From Elusimicrobiota bacterium (GTDB taxonomy: Bacteria; Elusimicrobiota; Elusimicrobia; UBA1565; UBA9628), in the NCBI GenBank assembly GCA_016194705.1, contig JACQAZ010000012.1, positions 1 to 64,000 on the forward strand: 64,000 nucleotides of DNA, written 5' to 3'. Positions 18,051-27,496 of this stretch are shown here, piece after piece (the first letter of the stretch is position 1; every line of letters begins with the position of its first letter). The position numbers were made by a program, and so were the translations under genes. Under the pieces are notes generated by a model that was not told the origin of the DNA, made no database searches, and saw only the letters and a program-made list of their open reading frames with translations.

Positions 18051-19903
18051 TTCAAAGCCACCAGTCGCTGCATCAGCAGCTCAGCATCCTTTTCAACATG
18101 ATTCTGTTCGCGGGCCTAGCGATCTTCGTGCGGCTGTTCCAGCTGCAAGTCTACCAGAACGTGGAGTACAGCGAGCTCGCCAGGCAAAACAGCACGCAGA
18201 TGATCTATCAGAGCGCCCCGCGCGGCCGCGTCTACGACCGCAACGGCGTCCTGGTGGCGACCAACGAGGGCGCCTTCTCGCTCATCTATCTGCCTCCCAA
18301 GGCCAAGGAGAAGGTCGATCTCAAGCCGCTCGCCGACGCCCTGTCCAAACAGCTGGGCCAGGACCCCGACAATCTGCTCGAAACGCTTCAAGAGGCCGTG
18401 CGCGAGCAATCCGCTCTGCGCCTGGCCGAGAACCTTCCGCGGCAGACCTATTTCCGGCTCAAGGAGCTCAAGACGATTTATCCGGGCATCGACCTCATCG
18501 AGGAGGCGCGCCGCTACTATCCCTTCGGGCGCTTCGCCAGCCACCTGCTCGGCTACATGGGCAAGATGGACCCCAGGAGCTGGAAGCACCTCAAGACCCA
18601 GGGCTACCGCGTGGACTCGCGCATCGGGCGCTTAGGGATCGAGGGCAAGTTCGAGAAGGAGCTGCGCGGCCGCGACGGCGGCATCCGGATGGTCGTCGAC
18701 GCCCAGGGCCGGCTCAAGCGCAAGCTCGGCAGCTTTAAGTGGGAGACCGGGAGCAATCTCTATCTGACCATCGATGCCGCCGTGCAAAAGGCGGCCGATG
18801 AGGGTTTGAGGAAGACCGCGACCGGCCGCGGGGCGGCCGTGGCGCTCGATCCCCGCAGCGGAGCCGTATTGGCGCTCTCCTCGGCCCCCGACTTCGATCC
18901 CAATCTGCTGTTGTCATCGGACCCGGAGGTCGTCAAGTCCGTCGTGGCGGGCCTGCCTGAGTTCAACCACGCGATCTCGGGGGTCTACCCGCCGGGTTCG
19001 GCCTTCAAGGTCATCGTCAGCGCCGCCGGCCTCAACGAGAATCGCATCAATCCCGAGGACACCGTTTTCTGTCCGGGCTATTTCGAGCTCGGCAAGAACA
19101 TCTTTCTCTGCTGGAACCATAAGGGTCACAAACGGGTCAATTGGTGGACGGGCCTGGCGCAGTCCTGCGACGTCTTCTTCTACCGAACGGGGCTCAAGAT
19201 CGGCGGCTCCTTGATCGAGAAGTACGCGCGGACTTTCGGCCTGGGCCAGAAGACCAACATCTTCCTCAACGGCGAAAGGTCCGGTCATCTCTTCGGCCCG
19301 CAGACCCGTCAGGACGCCGGCCGCGGCTGGTACGACGGCGACAGCGTCAACCTCGCCATCGGCCAAGGAGAACTGCTCGTCACGCCGATCCAAATGGCCG
19401 TGATGGCGGCCGCGATCGCCAACAGGGGCTCCCTGTGGCGCCCGTATTACGTCGAGCACATCGACCTTCCTGAGGGCCGGCAAGAATTCGGCAAGCCCGA
19501 GAAACTGGGCTCGGTGGTTCTCAAGGACTACGTCTGGAAAGAGCTTCAAGACGGGATGGCTCTGGTCGTCTCGTCGGGGACCGGCGTGCCGGCGCAGATC
19601 CGAGGTCTCGACGTCCGTGGAAAAACGGGCACGGCGCAGAATTCCGGAGGCGACGACCACGCGTGGTTCGTGTCCTACGCCGAGAGGCCCGGCGAGCAGC
19701 CGGCCGTGGCGGTCGCCGTTCTCGTCGAGAACGGGGGACACGGGGCCTCGGTGGCAGCGCCGATTGCGCGCAGCATGATCATGGCCGCCTACCGACTCGA
19801 GGACCGCGGCGGCAAGATCGTCCCCTCGACCTCGACCTTCTCCGCGCCCCTGCCGGCCTCCCGCGGCAAGACCGCCCTTGGCCTGCCTATGAGGACGCTC
19901 TGA
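18047..19903 (+). CDS. mrdA: Penicillin-binding protein 2, elongasome transpeptidase
   Basis: 618 residues from ATG 18047. One membrane anchor (about 15-37), a dimerisation domain with RGRVYDRNGVLVATNEG, and the transpeptidase domain. Catalytic motifs: SAFK near residue 320 (in YPPGSAFKVI), SCD near 370 in place of the usual SxN, and KTGTAQ near 525. It cross-links peptidoglycan with RodA during lateral growth. It overlaps mreD and rodA by one to four bases. Confidence 0.96.
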   Translation: MIQSHQSLHQQLSILFNMILFAGLAIFVRLFQLQVYQNVEYSELARQNSTQMIYQSAPRGRVYDRNGVLVATNEGAFSLIYLPPKAKEKVDLKPLADALSKQLGQDPDNLLETLQEAVREQSALRLAENLPRQTYFRLKELKTIYPGIDLIEEARRYYPFGRFASHLLGYMGKMDPRSWKHLKTQGYRVDSRIGRLGIEGKFEKELRGRDGGIRMVVDAQGRLKRKLGSFKWETGSNLYLTIDAAVQKAADEGLRKTATGRGAAVALDPRSGAVLALSSAPDFDPNLLLSSDPEVVKSVVAGLPEFNHAISGVYPPGSAFKVIVSAAGLNENRINPEDTVFCPGYFELGKNIFLCWNHKGHKRVNWWTGLAQSCDVFFYRTGLKIGGSLIEKYARTFGLGQKTNIFLNGERSGHLFGPQTRQDAGRGWYDGDSVNLAIGQGELLVTPIQMAVMAAAIANRGSLWRPYYVEHIDLPEGRQEFGKPEKLGSVVLKDYVWKELQDGMALVVSSGTGVPAQIRGLDVRGKTGTAQNSGGDDHAWFVSYAERPGEQPAVAVAVLVENGGHGASVAAPIARSMIMAAYRLEDRGGKIVPSTSTFSAPLPASRGKTALGLPMRTL

Positions 19904-21243
19904 TGCCCATCAAGGTCGAAACGGGGGTCAAGGGGCGCGTGGACTGGCCCTTCCTGCTGGCGGCGGCCGGCCTTATGGCGATGGGCAGCATCGCGATGCT
20001 TTCGGCGGCCTTCCCCCTGCCGTATTTCGCCCAGATCGAGGTCCGCCACCTCGCCGCGGTCGCCGTCGGCGTCGGGGCCCTGGTTTTCGGCCTCGGCTTC
20101 AACTACCAAGTCTTCCAGGACCAGGCCAAGGTCATCTACGGCTTGACATCAGCGATCCTCGTCGCGGTCCTGGTCGTCGGCTCGAGCCACAAAGGGCACC
20201 GGTCCTGGTTCGATCTCTCCTTCTTCAGCTTCCAACCGGCCGAGCTGGCCCGCATCGCGATGATCCTCGTGATGGCCGCCTTCCTCGACGCCCGCGCCCG
20301 CAAGATCCGAGACGTGTCCACGGTGCTTCTCGCGCTGGGTTTGGCGGCGCCGGTCATGGTCTTGATCATCAAGCAGCCGGACTTCTCGACGACCATCACG
20401 TTTTGTCCCATCCTGCTCGGGATGCTCTTCTGCGCGGGGGCCGACCTCTCGCATTTGCTCGCGCTGATGGGCTACGGGCTGGTTACCGGCGCCATGCCGC
20501 TGCTCTTCACCTACTGCCAGGTGCGCTATCCTCAGCCCGTGCCGGGCTCGCTGCCGGCGCTCATCCTGCAGACCTCGCGCTTAGGGATGGCCACCGTCGT
20601 GGTGCTGGCCGCCGCCGCGGTCCTCTGCCTGGGCGCCTGGCGCCTGTCGATCTGGCTGCGCATGGCCGCGCGCGCGGTGTATTTCGTGGCCGTTCCCCTG
20701 GTGCTGGCCGCCGGCATGCTCTCGGGAGTGCTCATCAATCGTCAGCTCAAGAGCTACCAGCGCAACCGCTTCGTCGCCTACGTGGCACCCCAGGCCGACA
20801 TCCAGGGGGCGGCGTACCACGTGCACCAGAGCCAGATCGCGATCGGCTCGGGCGGGCTTCTGGGGAAGGGCCTGTTCTCGGGGACGCAAAGCCAGCTGGG
20901 ATTCTTGCCCGAGCGCCACACGGACTTCATCTACGCCGTGGTCGGAGAGGAGATGGGTTTCTTGGGGACCACCGCGATCCTCGCGCTCTACCTCCTGCTC
21001 ATTTGGCGGATCGTCGCCATCGCGCGGGTCGCGCGCGACCGCTACGGGTATCTCGTCTGCTGCGGGTTGGCGGCCATGTTCGGCTTCGAGCTCGTGCTCA
21101 ACGTCGGGATGTGCGTGGGCCTGCTGCCCGTGGCCGGCATCCCGCTGCCCTTGATTTCGTACGGAGGATCGAGCCTGGTGATCACGCTGTGGTCGCTGGG
21201 CATCGTGGCGAACGTCTATTCGCGTCGCTACGCACTTTTATAG
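19903..21243 (+). CDS. rodA: Peptidoglycan glycosyltransferase RodA
   Basis: 446 residues from ATG 19903, overlapping the mrdA stop by one base. SEDS-family membrane protein with about ten segments. LPERHTDFIYAVVGEEMGFL contains the catalytic Asp of the family, and LPLISYGGSSLVITLWSLGI is the conserved C-terminal motif. It is somewhat longer than E. coli RodA (370), with extra sequence around residues 190-250. It polymerises glycan strands from lipid II. Confidence 0.96.
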   Translation: MPIKVETGVKGRVDWPFLLAAAGLMAMGSIAMLSAAFPLPYFAQIEVRHLAAVAVGVGALVFGLGFNYQVFQDQAKVIYGLTSAILVAVLVVGSSHKGHRSWFDLSFFSFQPAELARIAMILVMAAFLDARARKIRDVSTVLLALGLAAPVMVLIIKQPDFSTTITFCPILLGMLFCAGADLSHLLALMGYGLVTGAMPLLFTYCQVRYPQPVPGSLPALILQTSRLGMATVVVLAAAAVLCLGAWRLSIWLRMAARAVYFVAVPLVLAAGMLSGVLINRQLKSYQRNRFVAYVAPQADIQGAAYHVHQSQIAIGSGGLLGKGLFSGTQSQLGFLPERHTDFIYAVVGEEMGFLGTTAILALYLLLIWRIVAIARVARDRYGYLVCCGLAAMFGFELVLNVGMCVGLLPVAGIPLPLISYGGSSLVITLWSLGIVANVYSRRYALL

Positions 21244-21261
21244 ACCGCATCGGAGAACATC

Positions 21262-23418
21262 ATGTCCAACGAAGAGAAAGATTTGCCGCCGCAGGCGCCC
21301 CCGCAAAGCGCGCAGTCCGAAGCTCCCGCCGGGAGCTCGAACGGCAAGCACGACGCCGTCCCGCCCGCGCCTCAGGCGGCCGCTCCCGAGACGCGCGAGA
21401 CGCCGGCGCCCTCGCGCGAGGAGGAATTCCCCTCCGGGCCCGTCGCCCCGCGCGAGGACGTTCCTCAGCCCGAGGAGCCCGAGGAGACCGAAGAGTCCGA
21501 GGAAGCTGACGGGCCCGAGGACGCCGGCGAAGACGACGGCTCGTTCTCGAACGAGCCCGGAGGACCGGCGCAGAATCCGCCAGCACCCGAGGCCGCGGCC
21601 GGGCCCGCTTCCGCATCGCCGCAGCGTCCAGCGGAGCCGCCGCAACCCGGGCAGAACCGTCCGGGAGGCGAAGGGCACAGACAGGGCCAGCAGCCGGGCC
21701 GCGAGGGGGGGCGCCGTCGGCGTCGGGGTCGCGGCGGGCGCAGCGGCCAGGCAGGAGAGCAGCGCGGCCAGGACCAGCGCGGACAGGAGCAGCGCGGCGA
21801 ACGCAAGAACGACGGCCGTCAGGGAGAGCGCGGCCAGGAAAGGCGCGGCTCCGAGGGACACCGCGAGCGCGGCGGACAGGAACGGCACAAGCCTCAGCAG
21901 CGCTCGGCCCACGCCGACCACGGCCGCGGAGAGCGCGGACATCACGAGCACGTCCACCGCGGCCCGGAGCGCAATCCGAGGAAGCCCGTCAAGCGCGAGA
22001 TTCTGGCGAACACGAGCTTCGAAGAGATCCGCATCGCGATCATGGAGGACGGGCGATTGGCGGAACTCCTGTGGGAACGCAAGAGCGAGGAAAGCATCGT
22101 CGGAAACATCTACAAGGGCGTCGTCGAGAACGTGCTGCCCGGCATCTCCTCGGCCTTCGTCAACATCGGCTTCGAGAAGAACGCCTACCTCTACATTTCC
22201 GACGTGCTTGGCGAGCGCGGAGCGCCTATCGACGCGACGCTCAAGAAAGGCCAGCACATCATGATCCAGGTGGCCAAGGAGGCCATCGGCACCAAGGGCA
22301 TGAAGGTCACGATGGACGTCTCGCTGCCCGGGCGCTACCTGGTCTTCACGCCCTACCAGAACTACGTCGGCGTCTCCAAGCACATCGAGGACGCCGCCGA
22401 GCGCCAGAGGCTCTCGGGCATCGTCGACAAGCTCGTCGCCGACGTGCTGGGGGGCAAAGGGATCGTCGTGCGCACCGAGGCCGAAGGGGCCAGCGCCGAG
22501 GAGCTCGAGCGCGAGGTGAAATACCTCCTGCAGACATGGCAGAACATCCAGAAGAAGTTCGAGAGCACGCCGCCGCCGACTTTGCTGCATAAGGACCTCG
22601 ATCTGACCTTGCAGGTCGCGCGCGACATCCTCTCCGACCAGACCTACGTCTATCTCATCGATAGCAAGGAGGCCTTCAAGAATGTGGTGGAATTCATCGA
22701 AGGCATCTCCCCCGAGCTCAAGGACAAGGTGAGGCTCTACGAGGCGAAGACCCCGATCTTCAAGGCCTTCGAGCTCGACGCCGTGCTCGAGGATATTCGG
22801 CAGACCAAGGTTCCGCTGCCCAACGGCGGCTCGATCATCATCCAGGAGGCGGAGTCGCTGTGCGCCATCGACGTCAACACGGGGCGGTTCACGGGCTCCA
22901 AGTCCCAGGAAGAGACCGTCACTCAGACCAACATCGAGGCGGCCCAGGAGGTCGCCCACCAGATCCGCCTGCGCAACATCGGCGGCATCATCGTGGTCGA
23001 CTTCATCGACATGAGGAAGGCCTCGAATCGCAACAAGGTCATGGAGTCCTTCGCGCAGGCCTGCCGCAACGACCGGGCCAAGATCCGCATCCTGCCGATC
23101 ACGCGCCTGGGCCTCATCGAGATGACGCGCGAGCGCAAGCGCCAATCGACGGGCAGCCTCATCACCGACGAGTGCCCCGAATGCAGGGGCGCCGGGCGCG
23201 TGTTGTCCGGCGAGACCATCCGCATCCGCATCCAGCGAGAGATCTTCGAGATGACGGGAGGCCGGCCGGGAGGACAGGTGAGGCTGCTGCTGCATCCGGG
23301 GCTTGCCGAGCTTTTTAGGTCGCAGCAAGCCGTCATCGAGAAGAACGTCCAGCGCTCCGTCAAGATCGCATCCGACCCGCAGCTCCCTTGGGAGGACTAC
23401 CGGATCATACTGGAATGA
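21262..23418 (+). CDS. rng: Ribonuclease G/E family endoribonuclease
   Basis: 718 residues. Residues 1-240 are low complexity: first Pro/Glu/Ala-rich, then Arg/Gln/Gly-rich (for example GRRRRRGRGGRSGQ). The enzyme begins near 245 with EILANTSFEEIRIAIMEDG. The S1 domain has GNIYKGVVENVLPGISSAFV; the DNase-I-like site has CAIDVNTGRFTG and IIVVDFIDM with two metal-binding Asp; the zinc link is CPECRGAGRV near 635. It should process rRNA and decay mRNA. Placement behind mreBCD-rodA recalls the E. coli mre-rng neighbourhood. Confidence 0.95.
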   Translation: MSNEEKDLPPQAPPQSAQSEAPAGSSNGKHDAVPPAPQAAAPETRETPAPSREEEFPSGPVAPREDVPQPEEPEETEESEEADGPEDAGEDDGSFSNEPGGPAQNPPAPEAAAGPASASPQRPAEPPQPGQNRPGGEGHRQGQQPGREGGRRRRRGRGGRSGQAGEQRGQDQRGQEQRGERKNDGRQGERGQERRGSEGHRERGGQERHKPQQRSAHADHGRGERGHHEHVHRGPERNPRKPVKREILANTSFEEIRIAIMEDGRLAELLWERKSEESIVGNIYKGVVENVLPGISSAFVNIGFEKNAYLYISDVLGERGAPIDATLKKGQHIMIQVAKEAIGTKGMKVTMDVSLPGRYLVFTPYQNYVGVSKHIEDAAERQRLSGIVDKLVADVLGGKGIVVRTEAEGASAEELEREVKYLLQTWQNIQKKFESTPPPTLLHKDLDLTLQVARDILSDQTYVYLIDSKEAFKNVVEFIEGISPELKDKVRLYEAKTPIFKAFELDAVLEDIRQTKVPLPNGGSIIIQEAESLCAIDVNTGRFTGSKSQEETVTQTNIEAAQEVAHQIRLRNIGGIIVVDFIDMRKASNRNKVMESFAQACRNDRAKIRILPITRLGLIEMTRERKRQSTGSLITDECPECRGAGRVLSGETIRIRIQREIFEMTGGRPGGQVRLLLHPGLAELFRSQQAVIEKNVQRSVKIASDPQLPWEDYRIILE

Positions 23419-24992
23419 GCGCTGCGGCCATCCTGCTGTCATCGCTTCTCGCCGCCCCGTTCGGCATTGCGAACGGGGAGGAGATCGCCGTCTCCCTCGG
23501 CGGGAAATCGCGCGATTCGCTCTCCACCTACAGGGTCGGTGAGGCCGTCTATCTCAGTGCGAAGGAGGCCGGCGAACTCTACGGCGGCCAGGTCTACTGG
23601 TATCCCGTCTCGGGGCGGGTTCAAATGAGTTTTCGCGGCCAGCCGCTCCAGTTCCTGGTGGATTCCGACGAGGTCAGGCTCGGGGAGAACAAGGTCAAGA
23701 TGGATGCTTCGGTGATGCTGCGCACGTCGGCGGCCTTCATCCCGCTGGCCTTCTTCCTGTCGGAGGAGTTCTCCGCTTTCGCCGGGATGGACAGCACGTA
23801 TAATCCTAGAACCAAGTTTTTGAGTGTTGAGAAGCGCAGCTCGGTGGGTTCGGTGCGCTGGTTCTCGTACAAGGACACGACTCGCTTGACCGTCGAGCTC
23901 GACGAGAGGCTTTCCTACAAGCCGGCCGCGCGCGGCGTGGGCGGGCTCGAGGTGTCCATTCCGTTTGGCACCGTGTCCTCCGCTGAAGCCGCCCAGATCG
24001 ACGACGGCGTCGTCGAGTATTTCACGCTCAAACAGCAGTCCAACGCCGCCAAGCTCTCCGTCAAGCTCGCCGACCCCAAGGTCCATTGGAGGCTCAAGGA
24101 GCTGGGCGACCCGCGCAGGCTGGTCATCGACGTCTATCTCGGGGATGCCCCGTCGGTTCCCAAAGACGAGCCCCGCCGAGAGACTCGGAGCGAGCCTCCT
24201 GCGAAGGCGAAGGCCGAGACGGCCGCACCGCCGGCGCCTGAGCCGAGCGCGCCCGCAGCGTCTGCGGGCCCCGTGATCCTGGGCGCAGGCTCGGACAAGG
24301 TCAAGCGGCGCATCGTCGTCGACGCGGGGCACGGCGGCAAAGACCCGGGCGCCACGGGCCGCAGCGGCACGCAGGAGAAGGACGTCAACCTCTCGGCCGC
24401 CCAGGAGCTGGCCAAACTCCTCAAGCAGGAGGGCACCTTCGAAGTCATGCTGACCCGCGCCGACGACACCTTCGTGCCCCTGGCCGACCGCTCGCGCCTG
24501 GCCAACGAGTTCGGCGCCGATCTCTTCATTTCGCTTCATTGCAACGCCTCGCACACCCACCGCGACTCGGGCTTCGAGGTCTATTTCCTCTCCGAGAAGG
24601 CCTCGGACCCCGAGGCGCAGAAGCTGGCCGATTTTGAGAACTCGGTGGTCGAGCTCGAGGGAAAGTCCGTCCAAGACGAACAGGCCGCCGTGATCCTCGG
24701 AGAGCTGTCCAAGACCGAGAACATCAACGCGGCCTCGGAGTGGGCGGCGCTGCTGGCCCGCGATCTCTCGCGCCGGGTCGATGTGGAGAACCGCGGCGTC
24801 AAGCAAGCGGGCTTCTACGTCCTGCGGGGCACGCACGCGCCCGCGGTGCTGTTCGAGATGGCCTACCTCACCAACAAAGGCGACGAGGCGAAGCTTGAGT
24901 CCAAGAAATACCGGCGGCGGATCGTCGACGGGATTTATGCCGGCATACTCGATTACGCCAAGCGCGAGGGCTGGGTGGCTGCGCCCCGATGA
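23415..24992 (+). CDS. N-acetylmuramoyl-L-alanine amidase (Amidase_3), secreted
   Basis: 525 residues from ATG 23415, overlapping the rng stop (ATGA). A signal peptide occupies about residues 1-20. Residues 25-270 form a beta-rich region resembling copper-amine-oxidase-like N and AMIN domains used for envelope targeting. The catalytic domain begins near 297: zinc ligands and catalytic residues in VVDAGHGGKDPG, TQEKDVNLS, DLFISLHCNAS and VLFEMAYLTN. It cleaves the amide between MurNAc and the peptide during wall remodelling or septum splitting. Confidence 0.93.
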   Translation: MSAAAILLSSLLAAPFGIANGEEIAVSLGGKSRDSLSTYRVGEAVYLSAKEAGELYGGQVYWYPVSGRVQMSFRGQPLQFLVDSDEVRLGENKVKMDASVMLRTSAAFIPLAFFLSEEFSAFAGMDSTYNPRTKFLSVEKRSSVGSVRWFSYKDTTRLTVELDERLSYKPAARGVGGLEVSIPFGTVSSAEAAQIDDGVVEYFTLKQQSNAAKLSVKLADPKVHWRLKELGDPRRLVIDVYLGDAPSVPKDEPRRETRSEPPAKAKAETAAPPAPEPSAPAASAGPVILGAGSDKVKRRIVVDAGHGGKDPGATGRSGTQEKDVNLSAAQELAKLLKQEGTFEVMLTRADDTFVPLADRSRLANEFGADLFISLHCNASHTHRDSGFEVYFLSEKASDPEAQKLADFENSVVELEGKSVQDEQAAVILGELSKTENINAASEWAALLARDLSRRVDVENRGVKQAGFYVLRGTHAPAVLFEMAYLTNKGDEAKLESKKYRRRIVDGIYAGILDYAKREGWVAAPR

Positions 24993-24999
24993 GGATGAG

Positions 25000-25809
25000 A
25001 TGAGCAAATTAAGCGCTGAGCGTCCTATCGGGGTGTTCGATTCCGGCATCGGCGGGCTGACCGTGTTCTCCGAGCTTGCGCGTCGGATGCCCGAGGAGAA
25101 CCTGATCTACTTCGGAGACACCGCCCACGTTCCCTATGGCTCTAAATCCAAGGACGCCGTGACCCGTTTCTCGCTGGCCATCGCGCGCTATCTCACCTCC
25201 AAAGGCATCAAGCTCCTCGTCGTGGCCTGCAACACCTCCTCGGCCCTGGCCTTGCCCGAGCTCAAGAAGGCGCTCAAGATTCCGGTGGTCGGCGTCATCG
25301 AGCCAGGCGCCCGGGCTGCTGCCGCGGCCACGAGAGTCGGCCGTGTGGCGGTGATCGGCACCGAGGCCACGATCCGTTCGGGCGCCTACGTCAGCGCGCT
25401 CAAAACCCAAAGCCCCGGCATCCGGGCGCGCGCGCTCAGTTGCCCGCTCTTCGTGCCGCTCGTCGAGGAAGGCTGGTGGGACCGTCGGGTGACCCTCGAC
25501 GTTGCGCGCGAATACCTCTCGCCGCTCAAGGGCTCGGGCATCGACGCCTTGATCCTGGGCTGCACGCATTACCCCCTCTTGAAGAGGACGCTGACCAAGG
25601 TCATGGGCTCGCGCGTCAAGCTCATCGACTCGGCCGAGCAGACAGCAAGCGAGACCGCCGAGCTTCTCGACGAGCTCAAGCTCAAGAGAAGCGGCGGCCC
25701 CGGCTGGCGGACTTTCTACGCCTCCGACGCCCCCGACCGTTTCTTGCGGATCGCCCGGCTTTTGGGAATCAAGGCCAAGAGCGTGAAGCTGCACTCATTC
25801 GACGCATGA
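25000..25809 (+). CDS. murI: Glutamate racemase
   Basis: 269 residues from ATG 25000 (MSKLSAERPIG), eight bases after the amidase stop. PIGVFDSGIGGLTVFSEL and YFGDTAHVPYGSKS bind substrate; the two catalytic Cys are in VACNTSSALA (about 76) and LGCTHYPLL (about 188). It supplies D-glutamate for peptidoglycan, consistent with the surrounding wall genes. The stop overlaps the next start. Confidence 0.97.
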   Translation: MSKLSAERPIGVFDSGIGGLTVFSELARRMPEENLIYFGDTAHVPYGSKSKDAVTRFSLAIARYLTSKGIKLLVVACNTSSALALPELKKALKIPVVGVIEPGARAAAAATRVGRVAVIGTEATIRSGAYVSALKTQSPGIRARALSCPLFVPLVEEGWWDRRVTLDVAREYLSPLKGSGIDALILGCTHYPLLKRTLTKVMGSRVKLIDSAEQTASETAELLDELKLKRSGGPGWRTFYASDAPDRFLRIARLLGIKAKSVKLHSFDA

Positions 25810-26393
25810 CGAAGGAATATCCGGCGCTCATCGGTCGGGCCAAGACCGCCATCGACAACGGGTTTTCCCGGGTGGGCAAGAAGCTCGACGCGGCCAGCGC
25901 GGCGGACCGCGCGCTCATGCTGCTGGCCAGCCGCGCGGTGGCCGTCGCAAACGCGCTGGTGCTCCTGGCTCAGAATTCGCTGGCCAATGAGGCCGCGCCC
26001 CTGCTGCGCTCGCTGCTCGAGATCGCAGCCGCGATGCGCTGGATCGCGGCCGAGAACAGCGAGGAGCGGGCCATCGAGGCGCTCGAGGAGAGCGAGACGG
26101 CCGACTGGGCCGGCCTGTGGCAGACCGACAGGCTGCTTGAGCGGATGCGGGCGTCGGGCTTCCCGCGGGACCTCGAGGATCGAGTCGGGCTGCTCTGCCG
26201 CGAGCATCTGCGCGGCAATGCCCAGGGTTTGCCCTGGGGCCACAAGTTCGAACATGACAAGGGCAAGGGGATTTCAGGGGAAGAACTACTCAGGATCGCG
26301 GCGCTGGCGTCCGGGCACGCGGTCAAGGCTTTGGACGTGCGGTGGCCCGGGAATTTCGAGGGCGCCGAACAACTGTGGGAGAAGGCAAAATGA
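25806..26393 (+). CDS. Small helical protein, DUF5677-like
   Basis: 195 residues from ATG 25806 (MTKEYPALIGRAKTAIDNG), overlapping the murI stop by four bases. The pattern AVAVANALVLLAQNSLANEAAPLLRSLLEIAAAMRWI (about residues 45-80) resembles DUF5677/HEPN-like helical proteins, where a phase of repeat helices precedes a conserved acidic residue; I infer this only from pattern. No signal peptide or membrane segment. It is squeezed between murI and rho by overlaps at both ends, so it is translated with them. Function unknown. Confidence 0.75.
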   Translation: MTKEYPALIGRAKTAIDNGFSRVGKKLDAASAADRALMLLASRAVAVANALVLLAQNSLANEAAPLLRSLLEIAAAMRWIAAENSEERAIEALEESETADWAGLWQTDRLLERMRASGFPRDLEDRVGLLCREHLRGNAQGLPWGHKFEHDKGKGISGEELLRIAALASGHAVKALDVRWPGNFEGAEQLWEKAK

Positions 26394-27496
26394 TGAACGA
26401 CGACAGACGGGGCGGGCAGGGCGGACAAGGCGGCCAGGGCGGAGGCGGCGGACAAGGCGGCCAGGGCGGGCAAGGCCACGGCGGCGGCGGTCACAACCGC
26501 GGCGGCAGAAACCGGCACCGGCACCACCGGGGCGGCCAGGGTGGGGGCGGCGGCCAACAGTTCAACCGGCCGCCGCAGCACCAGGGGCAGCGCAATAACC
26601 AGGCGCCCTCGCGGATCCCGTCGACGGTCATCAGCGACATCGAACGGGCTTACAACGCCAAGACGCCCATCGACCCGAAGGAGTGGATCCAGCTCGAGAA
26701 GGGCTCCCAGGAAATCTCGATGAGGGCCATGGACCTGCTCTGTCCCATAGGCCGGGGCACGCGCGGCTTGATCGTCGCTCCGCCCAAGGCCGGCAAGACG
26801 ACCTTCCTTAAGCAGATCTCGAACGCCGTCCACGGCTTCGACCCGAACATCAAGCAGTACTGCCTGCTCATCGACGAGCGGCCTGAGGAGGTCACGGACT
26901 TCAAGCGCTCGGTTCCCGCCGAGGTCTTCGCCTCATCCTCCGACCAAAGCTACGAAAAGCACATCGCGGTCGCCAACGACCTCATCAAGCTTGCCGTCGA
27001 GCAGGCGGCGACGGGCGCGGATGTCTTCATACTGCTTGATTCCCTGACACGGCTGGCGCGCGTGCACAACCAGTTCGCCACGGGCTCGCGCACGATGACC
27101 GGGGGCCTCGACTCAAGGGCGATGGAGGTGCCCAGGCGCTTCTTCGGCGCGGCGCGCAAGCTCGAGGAGGGCGGCTCGCTGACCATCCTGGCGACCATCC
27201 TCGTCGACACAGGAAGCCGCATGGACGAGGTCATCTTCCAGGAGTTCAAAGGCACCGGCAACATGGAGCTGGTGCTCTCGCGCCAGGCCGCCGACATGCG
27301 CATCTTCCCGGCCATGAAGGTGCGCGACTCCGGCACCAGAAAGGAAGAGAAGCTCCTGCCGCCGGCGACCATCGAGGGCGTCTGGAAGCTGCGCCGGGCT
27401 CTGGCCGACAAGGGCGACATCGACGCGCTCAAGGCGGTGACCGAAGCGCTGCGCGTTCATAAGACCAACCACTCCCTGCTCTCCGCGCTGAAATGA
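26390..27496 (+). CDS. rho: Transcription termination factor Rho lacking the N-terminal OB-fold
   Basis: 368 residues from ATG 26390 (ATG 26393 is equally possible); classical Rho is about 420. The ATPase core is complete: VAPPKAGKTT (Walker A, about 137), LLIDERPEEVTD, VFILLDSLTRLAR (Walker B), the R-loop EFKGTGNMELVLSR. However, residues 1-75 are almost pure Gly/Gln/His/Arg (GGQGGQGGQGGGGGQGG and similar), and the cold-shock-like OB-fold that forms the primary RNA-binding site is not found. The core starts directly at IERAYNAKTPIDPKEWIQLE. RNA capture may rely on the RG-rich tail. It overlaps the upstream gene. Confidence 0.93.
   Translation: MMNDDRRGGQGGQGGQGGGGGQGGQGGQGHGGGGHNRGGRNRHRHHRGGQGGGGGQQFNRPPQHQGQRNNQAPSRIPSTVISDIERAYNAKTPIDPKEWIQLEKGSQEISMRAMDLLCPIGRGTRGLIVAPPKAGKTTFLKQISNAVHGFDPNIKQYCLLIDERPEEVTDFKRSVPAEVFASSSDQSYEKHIAVANDLIKLAVEQAATGADVFILLDSLTRLARVHNQFATGSRTMTGGLDSRAMEVPRRFFGAARKLEEGGSLTILATILVDTGSRMDEVIFQEFKGTGNMELVLSRQAADMRIFPAMKVRDSGTRKEEKLLPPATIEGVWKLRRALADKGDIDALKAVTEALRVHKTNHSLLSALK

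Noticed and set aside
21238..23442. 734-codon open frame opposite the RNase G/E gene
   Set aside because: Antisense shadow; RNase motifs on + are complete and conserved.
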